Positions 1 through 8,312 of a stretch of 36,624 bases of DNA are shown here, piece by piece (the stretch's first letter is position 1; every line of letters starts with the position of its first letter). Where the stretch lies: NCBI GenBank assembly GCA_017536765.1, contig JAFXGV010000014.1, positions 1-36,624 on the forward strand, in the 5' to 3' direction. The notes under the pieces are model-generated. The model made no database searches. It had not been told where the DNA came from and saw only the letters and a list, made by a program, of their open reading frames with translations. The translations under genes and the position numbers were made by a program. Source of the DNA: Bacteroidaceae bacterium. Its GTDB lineage: Bacteria > Bacteroidota > Bacteroidia > Bacteroidales > Bacteroidaceae.

Positions 1-15
1 AAATTTGCGTTTAAC

Positions 16-103
16 TCGCTTGCACTATTTTTGCGACGACGGGAATATTCGTGCTAACGAGAGCAGAGGATAAATTTATTTATACTATGCCGAGTGCAGG
101 CGA
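16..103. repeat. Inverted-repeat element with 11-bp arms
   Basis: The arms tcgcttgcact (16-26) and agtgcaggcga (93-103) are inverted copies with one wobble position. Near the left arm lies TTTG (4-7), 18 bases, then TATTTTTG (26-33), which resembles a Bacteroidota promoter pointing right, but no gene follows on the + strand. This may be a mobile or REP-like element or a gene remnant; the sequence alone does not decide. Confidence 0.4.
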
Positions 104-123
104 ATATCGATAAAATCAACTTT

Positions 124-306
124 AGGTCCCCAAAGGAGTACCGAAGGCTACCGCCACGCGGTGGAGGAGATGAGTGAACAAGCATACTCCTCCGTCTTTA
201 CTCGCGTTGCTCGTAAATCCACCTCCTCTACCTGAGAGGAGGAGCTAAAAGCAACAAGCTTATCCGCTTGCAAGAGGAGGTGGCAGCCAAACTGCCAGAG
301 GAGTTT
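124..306. repeat. Non-coding cluster of nested inverted repeats (REP/MITE-like)
   Basis: Several inverted repeats are packed together: ccacctcctct (219-229) with agaggaggtgg (273-283), tggcag (281-286) with ctgcca (292-297), and ggaggag/ctcctcc pairs between about 163 and 198. No convincing reading frame is present. From general familiarity, such ctcctc/gaggag palindromic stretches occur between genes in gut Bacteroidales. The tggcag hairpin lies just past the stop of the BspA-like gene and may help end its transcript. Confidence 0.5.
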
Positions 307-312
307 ACGACA

Positions 313-2379
313 TTACCACACAACCTTTTTACCGTCAATAATGTAAATACCACCCTTGGCAGGCTCGTTTACGGGGCGGCCATAAAGGTCGTACACTGCA
401 CCGCCATCGAAGCCCTCGATGTCATCGGGTGAAATCTCGGTAACGCCGGTGGTGCCACCTATGAATACTCGCAAGTTGGAGTTCTGTGCCGCCGTGCTCT
501 TGAGGTATGCACGATAGGGGCTCACGGTGAGCGTTTTTGTTATGCGGTTAATCTCGTTCCTTGCTGCCGAGTATGCATAATAGTTGCCGCCGGTGCAGTC
601 GATTGTTTGGTTTGTGAACGAGCCAACCAAATCCCAGCTGCCTATTGTGCCATTGGCAATGTCGGCCGCTATGGTTGTTTCGCCACCGGTGATTGATGCG
701 TTCACGCCACCTGCGCGCAGGGTATAAAGGTACGGGGTGTTGACCACGGGTGCGGCAACCTCCTCGAACTTAATATACCCGTCGCCTGCCTCTTTTAGTG
801 TGTAGAAGGCGTAGTTTTGCAGGCTTGCCTCGTCGGGTGCAAAGGGCAGCATAATGGTGCCATATTTATCCTCGCTTATTATGCGAGTGTAACTAACATC
901 GGCATAGGTATTGGCGTTTGCGGTATTGAAATCGGCCGCATCGCTGTCGGTTATTGCAAGGTGACAGATTGCTGCCGAGGGGATAGAATAACCAATTGTG
1001 GGGTTCGATGCAAAGTAGATGTCGGTGAGATTGTCACACTCCCAGAACATACGATCAGGGATATCTGTAACTTTAGGACCTATTATTGTGGTTTTCAAAA
1101 CCGGTTTCGGAGTTGTCCGATAAGAGTTGGAGGAGAATGGCCCATAGACGGCACCTGTTTCAGGATAGTATAAATCGCGACCTATATACAAACGTTCCAC
1201 CCCGGTTTCCCTAAAAAAGCCGTTACCTATACCATCTTCCCTATTATGACCAATACGAAGTCTTTTAGTGCCATCTTCTATAACAACCTCTTTCAATGAA
1301 TAACATTCTCTCAAAGCGAAATCGTCTATGTATATAACACTATTTGGTATAGATATACTTTCAAGCCCCGAATATGCAAATGCATGCACACCGATTTTAG
1401 TAATACTATTTGGGATTGTTACACTTTTACCACTATAACCGATAAAAGCATAATCGTTAATTTGGGTAATTTCTGTCGGAATAACAATATCCGTCAACAA
1501 TTCGCCCTTCAAATACAAATTTTTCGCGTAATACAAAGGATTATCCGACATTGATGAACCAAAAGCAATCTTACACCAAGCTGCGAGGTCGCCTATATGC
1601 ACCGCTGTAAGATTTTTGCAACCATAGAACGCCCAACCTCCTATGCTTGTGACGCTATTAGGTATTGTTACGCTTGTGAGGCCGTCGCAACCATAGAACG
1701 CCTGATAGCCTATGCTTGTGACACCATTAGGAATTTCAATACTTGTGAGGCCGTCGCAATAGTAGAACGCACTTTCACCTATGCTTGTTACGCTATTGGG
1801 GATTGCTGTATTTTTACAACCCAAAATCAAAGTGTTTGTTGCAGTTTCAATAATGGCATTGCAACCCTCGCGACTGTCGTATACATTGTTATTTTCATCT
1901 ATAACAATGTTTGCGAGACCGATGCACCACTCGAACGCACCTTGTCCTATGCTTGTTACGCTATTGGGGATTGTAATGTTTGTGAGGCCGTCGCAACCAC
2001 TGAACGCATCTTCTCCTATGCTTGTAACGCTATTGGGGATTGTAATGCTTGTGAGGCCGTCACAACCTCTGAACGCACCCTTTCCTATGCTTGTTACGCT
2101 ATTTGGAATTTCGATACTTGTGAGGCCGGTGCAATCATAGAACGCATAATCACCAATGCTTGTAACGCTATATGTCACACTATTAGAAGTAACCGTTGAA
2201 GGAATAATCACGTTGCCGGTGTATTTATTTTCTCCGTTAGTCACTTTCACCGTTTTATTTGTTGCATCGGTGATGTTGTAATAGATGCCATCGACTTCAA
2301 AGTCATATGCCCAAACACTGCTTGAGCATAGAATTAGCAGCGCTAACAACGCTCGCTTAAAAATGTTTAAGTGTTTCAT
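313..2379 (-). CDS. BspA-like secreted leucine-rich repeat protein
   Basis: A 688-residue protein starting MKHLNIFKRALLALLILC, a signal peptide of about 24 residues ending SSVWA. Residues about 70-365 are tandem LRR_5 (BspA/TpLRR) repeats of 23 residues with the pattern LTSIxIPNSVTSIGxxAFxxC, broken once near 157-192 and once by an AAWC...NPLYYAKNLYL module (about 266-290). The C-terminal 45 residues contain YDLYGRPVNEPAKGGIYI, like the short beta-rich tails at the end of many Bacteroidales surface proteins. The family is extracellular, often in adhesion or host contact; the ligand is unknown. The frame stays open upstream to 2658, with a second possible start at 2463 (AAGGAG nearby) giving another hydrophobic leader. 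I chose 2379 because it gives one ordinary signal peptide. Confidence 0.85.
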   Translation of the reverse strand: MKHLNIFKRALLALLILCSSSVWAYDFEVDGIYYNITDATNKTVKVTNGENKYTGNVIIPSTVTSNSVTYSVTSIGDYAFYDCTGLTSIEIPNSVTSIGKGAFRGCDGLTSITIPNSVTSIGEDAFSGCDGLTNITIPNSVTSIGQGAFEWCIGLANIVIDENNNVYDSREGCNAIIETATNTLILGCKNTAIPNSVTSIGESAFYYCDGLTSIEIPNGVTSIGYQAFYGCDGLTSVTIPNSVTSIGGWAFYGCKNLTAVHIGDLAAWCKIAFGSSMSDNPLYYAKNLYLKGELLTDIVIPTEITQINDYAFIGYSGKSVTIPNSITKIGVHAFAYSGLESISIPNSVIYIDDFALRECYSLKEVVIEDGTKRLRIGHNREDGIGNGFFRETGVERLYIGRDLYYPETGAVYGPFSSNSYRTTPKPVLKTTIIGPKVTDIPDRMFWECDNLTDIYFASNPTIGYSIPSAAICHLAITDSDAADFNTANANTYADVSYTRIISEDKYGTIMLPFAPDEASLQNYAFYTLKEAGDGYIKFEEVAAPVVNTPYLYTLRAGGVNASITGGETTIAADIANGTIGSWDLVGSFTNQTIDCTGGNYYAYSAARNEINRITKTLTVSPYRAYLKSTAAQNSNLRVFIGGTTGVTEISPDDIEGFDGGAVYDLYGRPVNEPAKGGIYIIDGKKVVW

Positions 2380-2723
2380 AAAATTCTCCCGCACCTGCGG
2401 CTCTGCGGTGCAATAAAATGGTAATAGAATAAGGAGGCATAAAAAGAAAGTGGAGCCTGCCATAGCTTTATCTCCTTGTAGGGCTTGGACTCCCGTATAA
2501 TAGATAAAGGTAATACGACCCCACTTGGAATGTATTTCGACAGATACAAATACAATCCAAGAGAGCGTTCTTCCCAATATTCCAATTATACGTTGCAAAG
2601 TGTCCAAGTTTACAAGGTGGAATAAAGCGAGTGCGCTTTCTAAAATATGTCTGCACACGCTATTTGCGTATGCAGTGCAAAGGTAATAAAAATTTTGTGA
2701 ACAAACGAGTTAAGAGTATTATT
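2380..2723 (-). promoter_or_regulatory. Long leader and promoter of the BspA-like gene
   Basis: This 344-base gap has no separate convincing gene. On the - strand TACCTTTG (2678-2685) matches the -7 consensus TAnnTTTG and has a TTTG 16 bases before it, slightly closer than usual. Initiation near 2671 would give a leader of about 290 nt. The leader contains a 14-bp stem with one mismatch (arms 2524-2537 and 2548-2561). An in-frame ATG at 2463 follows AAGGAG and opens a hydrophobic stretch that runs into the accepted start. Confidence 0.5.
2678..2685 (-). promoter_or_regulatory. Bacteroidota -7 promoter element (TACCTTTG)
   Basis: Exact match to TAnnTTTG on the - strand, with TTTG 16 bases upstream. 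It is the best candidate promoter for the BspA-like gene. Confidence 0.5.
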
Positions 2724-3644
2724 TCATTTCTTCCCCCTGTTTATTATATAAATACCGCAAGTGGCAAGCAAGGCTGCAACCATATACTTCCAGTAGAAGG
2801 GCTCGGCAAGGCAGAGGCACGATGTTATTGCCCCCACAACGGGTATTAGTGAATTGAAGATAGCAACCTTGCCAACAGGGTTGCAGCTGATGAGTTTGTT
2901 GTAGAGTGTGAAGCCCATTGTGGATATACCTACAAGCATAATGAGGATAGCAAGGCCCCACCAAGTGACAACGGGTAATGTGCCGCCAAGCAACAGACCG
3001 GGAATAATGAGCAGCACCCCACCCGATGCGAGGCTGTAGCCGGTGCCCACAAAGACATCGACACGCTTGCCAAGGCCGCGTGTCATAAGGCCCGCGAATG
3101 CCGAGCATAACGCATTGAGGATTATCATACCATCGCCCATAAAGGAGAAACTGCCACCCCCTGCACCGCCTATATTCAACGACAATATGCCTGCAAAGCC
3201 CACTACACAACCAAGCAGTTTGCGGGTGGTGAATTTGTCGCTCTTGAAGAAGAGGCAGGCAAGCATCACAAGCAGGAACACGCCAAGCGAGTTCAGTATG
3301 GCTGCGCGGGCGCCTTGGCTGTGGGAGAGGCCTATATAAAAGAATGTATAGTGCAGCGTGGTGTTCAGCAGGCCGTATGCAAGCACATACCCTGCTGCGG
3401 CAGGCGATGCCACGGCAAAACGACGTTTGGTAACTGCGGCAACAGCCAAAATAATGATGCCCGATATTGTAAAGCGTATGCCGGCAAAGAGCATTTTGCT
3501 ACCGGTCATATCGGCAGTGATGGCAAACTCGTCGAAGCCGAGTTTAATGAGCGGGTAGGCCCAACCCCACGCTATTGCTGCCGAGAGGGCAAAAAGAGTC
3601 ACCCACAGCGGGCGTTGGAATATGCTTGTTCTTTCGGTGTTCAT
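2724..3644 (-). CDS. EamA-family (DMT superfamily) membrane transporter
   Basis: A 306-residue, very hydrophobic protein with about ten predicted transmembrane segments in two similar halves, the layout of EamA/RhaT-type drug/metabolite transporters. Typical features are the N-terminal AIAWGWAYPLIKLGF segment, LLNTTLHYTFFYIGLSHSQGARAAIL in the first half, and a C-terminal PVVGAITSCLCLAEPFYWKYMVAALL segment. It should sit in the inner membrane and export or import a small metabolite; the substrate cannot be told. The start at 3644 is supported because its ATG overlaps the TGA of the upstream lipoprotein gene (ATGA), which implies translational coupling. A longer in-frame start at 3698 would lie well inside that gene. 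Confidence 0.85.
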   Translation of the reverse strand: MNTERTSIFQRPLWVTLFALSAAIAWGWAYPLIKLGFDEFAITADMTGSKMLFAGIRFTISGIIILAVAAVTKRRFAVASPAAAGYVLAYGLLNTTLHYTFFYIGLSHSQGARAAILNSLGVFLLVMLACLFFKSDKFTTRKLLGCVVGFAGILSLNIGGAGGGSFSFMGDGMIILNALCSAFAGLMTRGLGKRVDVFVGTGYSLASGGVLLIIPGLLLGGTLPVVTWWGLAILIMLVGISTMGFTLYNKLISCNPVGKVAIFNSLIPVVGAITSCLCLAEPFYWKYMVAALLATCGIYIINRGKK

Positions 3645-4309
3645 TTGCGTGCCGTTATATGGAAACAAGCCTGTTTTACCTCGTGCTTCACGTAGCAACG
3701 GCCCTGTGCCTTGAGGTCGCGCAGCACCTCGCCAAGAACAGCCTTCAGCTTGGCCTGCGAGGTTTCGGCCTCATCGTCATCGAGGCGTTGGAAGCGTTTG
3801 TACGTCACATCCACGGTGGTGCCATAGCAGTGCACCGAGCGTTTCGATACATTTATATTGCGGCGCGACAGGCCTTTGACATCCTCATCGGTGCGCAATA
3901 CCGATGTTACAATAATTTTATATGGCGAATAGTGATGGCGCACAAGGGAATCCTGGAAGTTCTCGCCTATATCCTTGAGCAGCGCTGCCGCCTCGGGCAC
4001 AAGCAGGGGCGACGAGTGCGCGAGCGGCTCCACATCGTATGCAGGACAGCTTTCTATATACACAAGCTCGCGCGATGCGTTTTCAACGTCGGCACGGGTG
4101 GCCAACGGCTCTATGCCTATTGCCTGTGCCGCGGCCAGATGCGTGTCGTTCATATCGTTGAAGGCACGGCCATATTTTACGTAATTCAGGCGGGTGGGTT
4201 TTTCGGGGCGCTCCACGCGTGGCTTGTATCGTTCCACATTGCTGCAGCTGCACGCTGCAATCAACAGGGTAACCACCGAGAAAAGGAGTATTTTTGCTAT
4301 GTTTTTCAT
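3641..4309 (-). CDS. DUF5715-type lipoprotein, peptidase M15-like
   Basis: A 222-residue protein. The first 20 residues form a lipoprotein signal peptide with lipobox LIAAC (Cys20), so it should be anchored in the envelope. The second half has VTSVLRTDED (about 134-143), SVHCYGTTVDVTY (158-170) and a final CFHI (215-218). This matches the S-x-H-xx-G-xxx-D and C-terminal histidine pattern of zinc-dependent D,D-carboxypeptidase-like M15 folds; His160, Asp167 and His217 are the likely metal ligands. A role in peptidoglycan trimming is inferred, not shown. I start at 4309 rather than the in-frame ATG at 4351 because only the shorter form has a clean signal peptide. It is 42 bases downstream of the GH43-like gene and overlaps the EamA gene. 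Confidence 0.75.
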   Translation of the reverse strand: MKNIAKILLFSVVTLLIAACSCSNVERYKPRVERPEKPTRLNYVKYGRAFNDMNDTHLAAAQAIGIEPLATRADVENASRELVYIESCPAYDVEPLAHSSPLLVPEAAALLKDIGENFQDSLVRHHYSPYKIIVTSVLRTDEDVKGLSRRNINVSKRSVHCYGTTVDVTYKRFQRLDDDEAETSQAKLKAVLGEVLRDLKAQGRCYVKHEVKQACFHITARK

Positions 4310-4351
4310 TGTGTTTAACAAGAGTATTTTATATTGTCGGATATATTGCAT

Positions 4352-5467
4352 TTACAACTGCCAATTGAACTGCCACTCAATAACCGGCATTCCATATTTG
4401 AAGCGTAGCGGCAGCCATATATAACGGCTGTCTATGGGATTGTAATGGCGCCAATTGTCGGCCATAAAAATATAGGTATCGGGCATACCGTTTACGGGGA
4501 ACACATATGTACCGCGCGAATTAAAAGTTTTTGAGGCGGTCTTTCCCTTGCAAGGGCCCAGGCGAGGCTCCCACGGCCCCCAAATGGAGGGGGCGGAAAA
4601 GAGGCGCGTAGCGCCGTGGTGCCAGGCCGACGAGCTCGACGTTAGGAGCCAATAGAGGCCGTCGCTCTTGAAGAGTATGGGCGCTTCGTTCTGCCCTGTG
4701 GGGTCGACACGCATATATCGCCCTGTGCAGTCGAGGTAGTCATCGGTGAGTTCGGCAATGTGCAGTGCCAGACCATCCTCCGACGAATATACAAGATAGC
4801 AGCTGCCATCGTCGTCGGTAAAGAGGGTAATATCGGAGCACTGCTGCCCTACCCTGAAGTCGCGGCGCACAAAGAGGCCGTTTGTAACAGCATCGTGCCA
4901 TCCCTCGGCCCACTTTTTGTTGCTCAACTCTTTGTCGGCTTTGGTGTATTCGCCGTGTTTCACATTGCCGTTCATTGGCCACTGCCCTGCATTCACCCTA
5001 CCGTGTTTTACAAGTTTGTACGGGCCTGTAACGCTTTTGCTCACAGCCACGCCCACACAACCGCTTTGCTGCCCGCCTGCGGGCTCCAAGTGGAAATACA
5101 TTACAAAATTGTTATTCTTTTTATTATATACCACACGGGGACGTTCTATAAGCGCCCCCACGGCCAGCGGGGAATTTTTGTCTTTTGACACGGGAAGCAC
5201 TATTCCCTCATTCTCCCAATTGAGCAAATCGACCGAAGAGTAACAGGAGACGCCCGCTAACGTTTCTGTGGTAAATTCCTCGCGATGTTCGCCAAACCAA
5301 TAGTACCTACCCCGGTGAAAGAGCACGCATCCGCCGTGTGCATTTATCACGCGCCCTTCGGTATCGAACCATAATGTGCCGGGCCTGAACTTGGTGTAGT
5401 GCGGCTTTTGTGACGCAAGCGGCAGGGATAGAAGAACAAGCAGCAGTATTGGTAGAACTCTTTTCAT
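4352..5467 (-). CDS. Secreted glycoside hydrolase family 43-like protein
   Basis: A 371-residue protein with an N-terminal signal peptide (MKRVLPILLLVLLSLPLAS). The motif INAHGGCVLFHRGRYYWFGEH (about 41-61), the SDITLFTDDDG blade (211-221), the EAPILF motif (261-266, Glu261 the likely acid) and SRYIWLPLRF near the end are typical of GH43 five-bladed propellers of the galactanase-like subgroups. The usual N-terminal catalytic-base Asp motif of arabinanases and xylosidases is not evident, a trait also known in exo-beta-1,3-galactanases. It probably removes sugars from plant or mucin glycans in the periplasm or outside; the substrate is open. It starts 18 bases after hydF, an odd neighbour for a hydrogenase maturase. 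Confidence 0.8.
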   Translation of the reverse strand: MKRVLPILLLVLLSLPLASQKPHYTKFRPGTLWFDTEGRVINAHGGCVLFHRGRYYWFGEHREEFTTETLAGVSCYSSVDLLNWENEGIVLPVSKDKNSPLAVGALIERPRVVYNKKNNNFVMYFHLEPAGGQQSGCVGVAVSKSVTGPYKLVKHGRVNAGQWPMNGNVKHGEYTKADKELSNKKWAEGWHDAVTNGLFVRRDFRVGQQCSDITLFTDDDGSCYLVYSSEDGLALHIAELTDDYLDCTGRYMRVDPTGQNEAPILFKSDGLYWLLTSSSSAWHHGATRLFSAPSIWGPWEPRLGPCKGKTASKTFNSRGTYVFPVNGMPDTYIFMADNWRHYNPIDSRYIWLPLRFKYGMPVIEWQFNWQL

Positions 5468-5485
5468 AGGCAGGCGTTTGTCAGG

Positions 5486-6667
5486 TTAATAAACAATGTC
5501 GGGGAGAATTCCCGTGAGGGCAGCTATTGCAATACCGTAATTTGTGATGGGCACGCCTTGTGCACGCGCCTGACGTACACGCGACAGCACGTGGCGGCGG
5601 GTGAACATACAGGCACCGCAGTGTATCACTATATCATAAGGAGAAAGGTCGGCCGGAAAATCGTTGCCCGACACTATATCCACTTGCAAATTGTCGCCAA
5701 AGCGTTTACGAAGAAGGCGGGGGAGCTTCACGCGCCCAATATCTTCGTTGGCGGGAATATGGGTGCAGGCCTCGGCTATGAGCACACGACTGTTGCCACC
5801 CAATGCAAGCAGACGGGTTGCGCCTGCGCGGAAAGTGTCGATGTCGCCTTTGTGGCGCGCCATAAGCACAGAAAAGGATGTGAGGCGTGTGCCTTGCGGT
5901 ATCTGCTGCTTCACTTGTGGGAACACCTGCGAGTCGGTTATCACCAGTGCAGGAGGCTCCTTGAGCGAGGATAGCAGGCGTGGCAGTTCCTCGGGAGCGC
6001 AGCACACGGGCATACAATGTTTGTCGAGCAGGTTACGCAGTGTCTGCACCTGCGGCATTATAAGGCGACCTGTGGGAGCTTGGGCATCCTGAGGCATCAC
6101 CAACAGAACCACATCGCCTGCCTTCACAAGCGAGTGTGTTATATCTTCTATATTGGCATCGTTGCTGTGGCAGGCGGCTATGCGCTCGAGCAACTGTGGC
6201 AACCCCTCGCCTGTAACGGCAGAAACGGGAATGACATCGGCCGACAATGCACTGCCCCACTCCTGTAATGCAGTTGCGCCCTCGTCGCTACGGGCAAGCA
6301 GATATATCACGGGCACATCGGCTTTGGCAAACAGCTGCTGCCACTCCTTTTCCACCGCCGCATCGGCAGGGTTGCCACTGAGCAGCACTAATGCGAGGTC
6401 TATGCGGGCAATGGCACGGCGAGTGCTATCGACACGCATATCCCCAAGCGGGCCGCAATCGTCGTAGCCCGCAGTGTCGCCAATTACGGCAGCGCCTATG
6501 CCGGGGAGTTCTATGTTTTTCCACACCACATCGGTGGTAGTGCCTGCCACATCGCTCACAATGGATACCTGTTGCCCCGTGAGGGCGTTTATGAGCGAGG
6601 ATTTTCCGGCATTGCGGCGGCCGAAAATTCCTATATGGTAGCGTGAGGAGCGGGCTGTGGTTATCAT
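5486..6667 (-). CDS. hydF: [FeFe] hydrogenase H-cluster maturation GTPase HydF
   Basis: A 393-residue scaffold protein that receives the diiron subcluster made by HydE and HydG and delivers it to apo-HydA. The N-terminal G domain has the P-loop GRRNAGKS (16-23), switch DVAGTTTD and DTAGYDD. The C-terminal third has the cluster-binding pattern: a His in EACTHIP, then about 50 residues later HCGAC, as in the family's H-x(44-53)-HCxxC motif. Length is normal for HydF. It follows hydG by 12 bases on the same strand, so the two should be co-transcribed. Confidence 0.95.
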   Translation of the reverse strand: MITTARSSRYHIGIFGRRNAGKSSLINALTGQQVSIVSDVAGTTTDVVWKNIELPGIGAAVIGDTAGYDDCGPLGDMRVDSTRRAIARIDLALVLLSGNPADAAVEKEWQQLFAKADVPVIYLLARSDEGATALQEWGSALSADVIPVSAVTGEGLPQLLERIAACHSNDANIEDITHSLVKAGDVVLLVMPQDAQAPTGRLIMPQVQTLRNLLDKHCMPVCCAPEELPRLLSSLKEPPALVITDSQVFPQVKQQIPQGTRLTSFSVLMARHKGDIDTFRAGATRLLALGGNSRVLIAEACTHIPANEDIGRVKLPRLLRKRFGDNLQVDIVSGNDFPADLSPYDIVIHCGACMFTRRHVLSRVRQARAQGVPITNYGIAIAALTGILPDIVY

Positions 6668-6679
6668 AGGGCCAAAGTG

Positions 6680-8098
6680 TTAGAAACGGAAATCGCGCTC
6701 GCCATTCTCTATGGCATCGAGATACTTGGCTGCCGTGGCGCGGGCCTTTTCGTTAGGCACATCATTCAACAGCCTTTTTATCATAGCCTCGCCCTTGGCA
6801 CGTGTTTCGGGCGATGCGTAGTCCTTCAGATACTCTTTGAGCGTGAGCAGTGCGTTGGGCAGGCAGCAGTTCGATATCTGCCCGTTTTTAAGCAATGTCA
6901 TAAAACGGTCGCCAGTGCGCCCCTCGCGGTAGCAGGCTGTGCAGAACGAGGGAATATGGTCGAGGTCGAGCAACCAACCCACCACCTCGTCGAGCGAGCG
7001 ATGGTCGGCAATGTCGAACTGCGCGGAGTTTTCCTCCTCGCTCTCCTCGGTAACGTAACCGCCCACACTTGTGCGCGAGCCACCGCTTATTTGCGATATT
7101 CCAAGCTCCAGCACCTTCTCGCGGCTCTTCACACTCTCGCGTGTGGAAATAATCATACCGGTATATGGCACGGCTATGCGTATAATGGCCACTATCTTGT
7201 GGAAAATTTCGTCGGGCACCGCGTTCTTGAAATCGGCGGTATCGATGTCGTCGGCTGCGCACAGGCGGGGAACACTTATAGTGTGCGGGCCCACACCGTA
7301 TGTTGCCTCAAGATGCTCGGCGTGCATAAGCAGACCGATGAAATCGTAGCGATAGGTTTCCAGGCCAAAGAGCACACCAATGCCCACATCGTCTATGCCA
7401 CCCTGCATTGCACGGTCCATAGCCTCGGTGTGGTAGGCATAATCTTTTTTGGGGCCTGTGGGGTGAAGCGCCTCGTAGTTTACCTTGTTATATGTCTCCT
7501 GGAACAGGATATATGTGCCAATGCCGGCCTCTTTAAGGCGGCGGTAGTTTTCAACCGTGGTGGCGGCAATGTTCACATTCACACGGCGTATCGCACCATT
7601 CTTGTGCTTTATGCTATATATGGTTTTAATACTCTCCAGGATATATTCGATGGGGTTCATCAAAGGATGCTCGCCCGCCTCTAATGCCAAACGCTTGTGC
7701 CCCATATCCTGCAGGGCTATCACCTCGGCACGTATCTCCTCCTGGGTAAGTTTCTTGCGATGTATGGTTTTGTTCTTTGCGTGATAGGGGCAATATACGC
7801 AGCCGTTAACGCAGTAGTTCGACAAGTAAAGAGGAGCAAACATCACTATGCGATTGCCATAGAACTTATGCTTTATCTCACGCGCAAGCGCATACATCTG
7901 CTCTATCAAATCGGCATCGGTGCACTCGAGCAGAACGGCAGCCTCGCGGTGGGTAATACCCTTGCAGGCACGCGCCTTTTCCAAAATACTTTTCACCAAT
8001 TCCCTGTCACCGGCCTTGTCGGCTGCATACTCTATTGTGGAGCGAATCTCACTGTCGCTTATGAATTCTTCGGCTTTTAATGATTTTGCGTTATACAT
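6680..8098 (-). CDS. hydG: [FeFe] hydrogenase maturase HydG (radical SAM tyrosine lyase)
   Basis: A 472-residue radical SAM enzyme that splits tyrosine to give the CO and CN ligands of the H-cluster. The SAM-cluster motif CxxxCxxC is at Cys96, Cys100 and Cys103 (CVNGCVYC). The C-terminal auxiliary cluster has Cys386, Cys389 and Cys412, the exact Cx2Cx22C spacing of HydG that separates it from ThiH. Length is as expected. It is first in a - strand run with hydF 12 bases downstream, and hydE lies 214 bases upstream on the same strand. Confidence 0.96.
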   Translation of the reverse strand: MYNAKSLKAEEFISDSEIRSTIEYAADKAGDRELVKSILEKARACKGITHREAAVLLECTDADLIEQMYALAREIKHKFYGNRIVMFAPLYLSNYCVNGCVYCPYHAKNKTIHRKKLTQEEIRAEVIALQDMGHKRLALEAGEHPLMNPIEYILESIKTIYSIKHKNGAIRRVNVNIAATTVENYRRLKEAGIGTYILFQETYNKVNYEALHPTGPKKDYAYHTEAMDRAMQGGIDDVGIGVLFGLETYRYDFIGLLMHAEHLEATYGVGPHTISVPRLCAADDIDTADFKNAVPDEIFHKIVAIIRIAVPYTGMIISTRESVKSREKVLELGISQISGGSRTSVGGYVTEESEEENSAQFDIADHRSLDEVVGWLLDLDHIPSFCTACYREGRTGDRFMTLLKNGQISNCCLPNALLTLKEYLKDYASPETRAKGEAMIKRLLNDVPNEKARATAAKYLDAIENGERDFRF

Positions 8099-8167
8099 AT
8101 CTTCCCCGTTTTACGGGCACCGCACCCGCCTGCAAGGCACGCCGACACCCTCTTCTAAAATTGAGGT

Positions 8168-8175
8168 GCAAGTTA
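8168..8175 (-). promoter_or_regulatory. Possible promoter of hydG-hydF
   Basis: TAACTTGC on the - strand is close to TAnnTTTG, and no clear TTTG is found at the -33 distance. It lies 70 bases before the hydG ATG in the 214-base hydE-hydG gap, which holds no gene. Confidence 0.3.
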
Positions 8176-8312
8176 CATATTTTTTTTGAAAAAGAACCGC
8201 AGAAGGGGGAATTATCTTAGAAATAAACGGCCGAGAGCGGTTGTAAAGCGCCACTCCTGACAGTAATAACACCTTTTGATGCAAAAAAATGCGGCAACAA
8301 GCCCACCATTCA

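Noticed and set aside
1597-2199. 200-codon + strand frame with repeats opposite the BspA-like gene
   Set aside because: Its repeats are only the antisense reading of the LRR unit repeats.
6677-7684. 335-codon + strand frame opposite hydG
   Set aside because: It mirrors hydG in the opposite strand, has no start signal, and carries no recognisable domain.
8283-8303. Possible hydE terminator with a - strand T-run
   Set aside because: The stem before it is only about 3 bp (ggc/gcc), too short to call.
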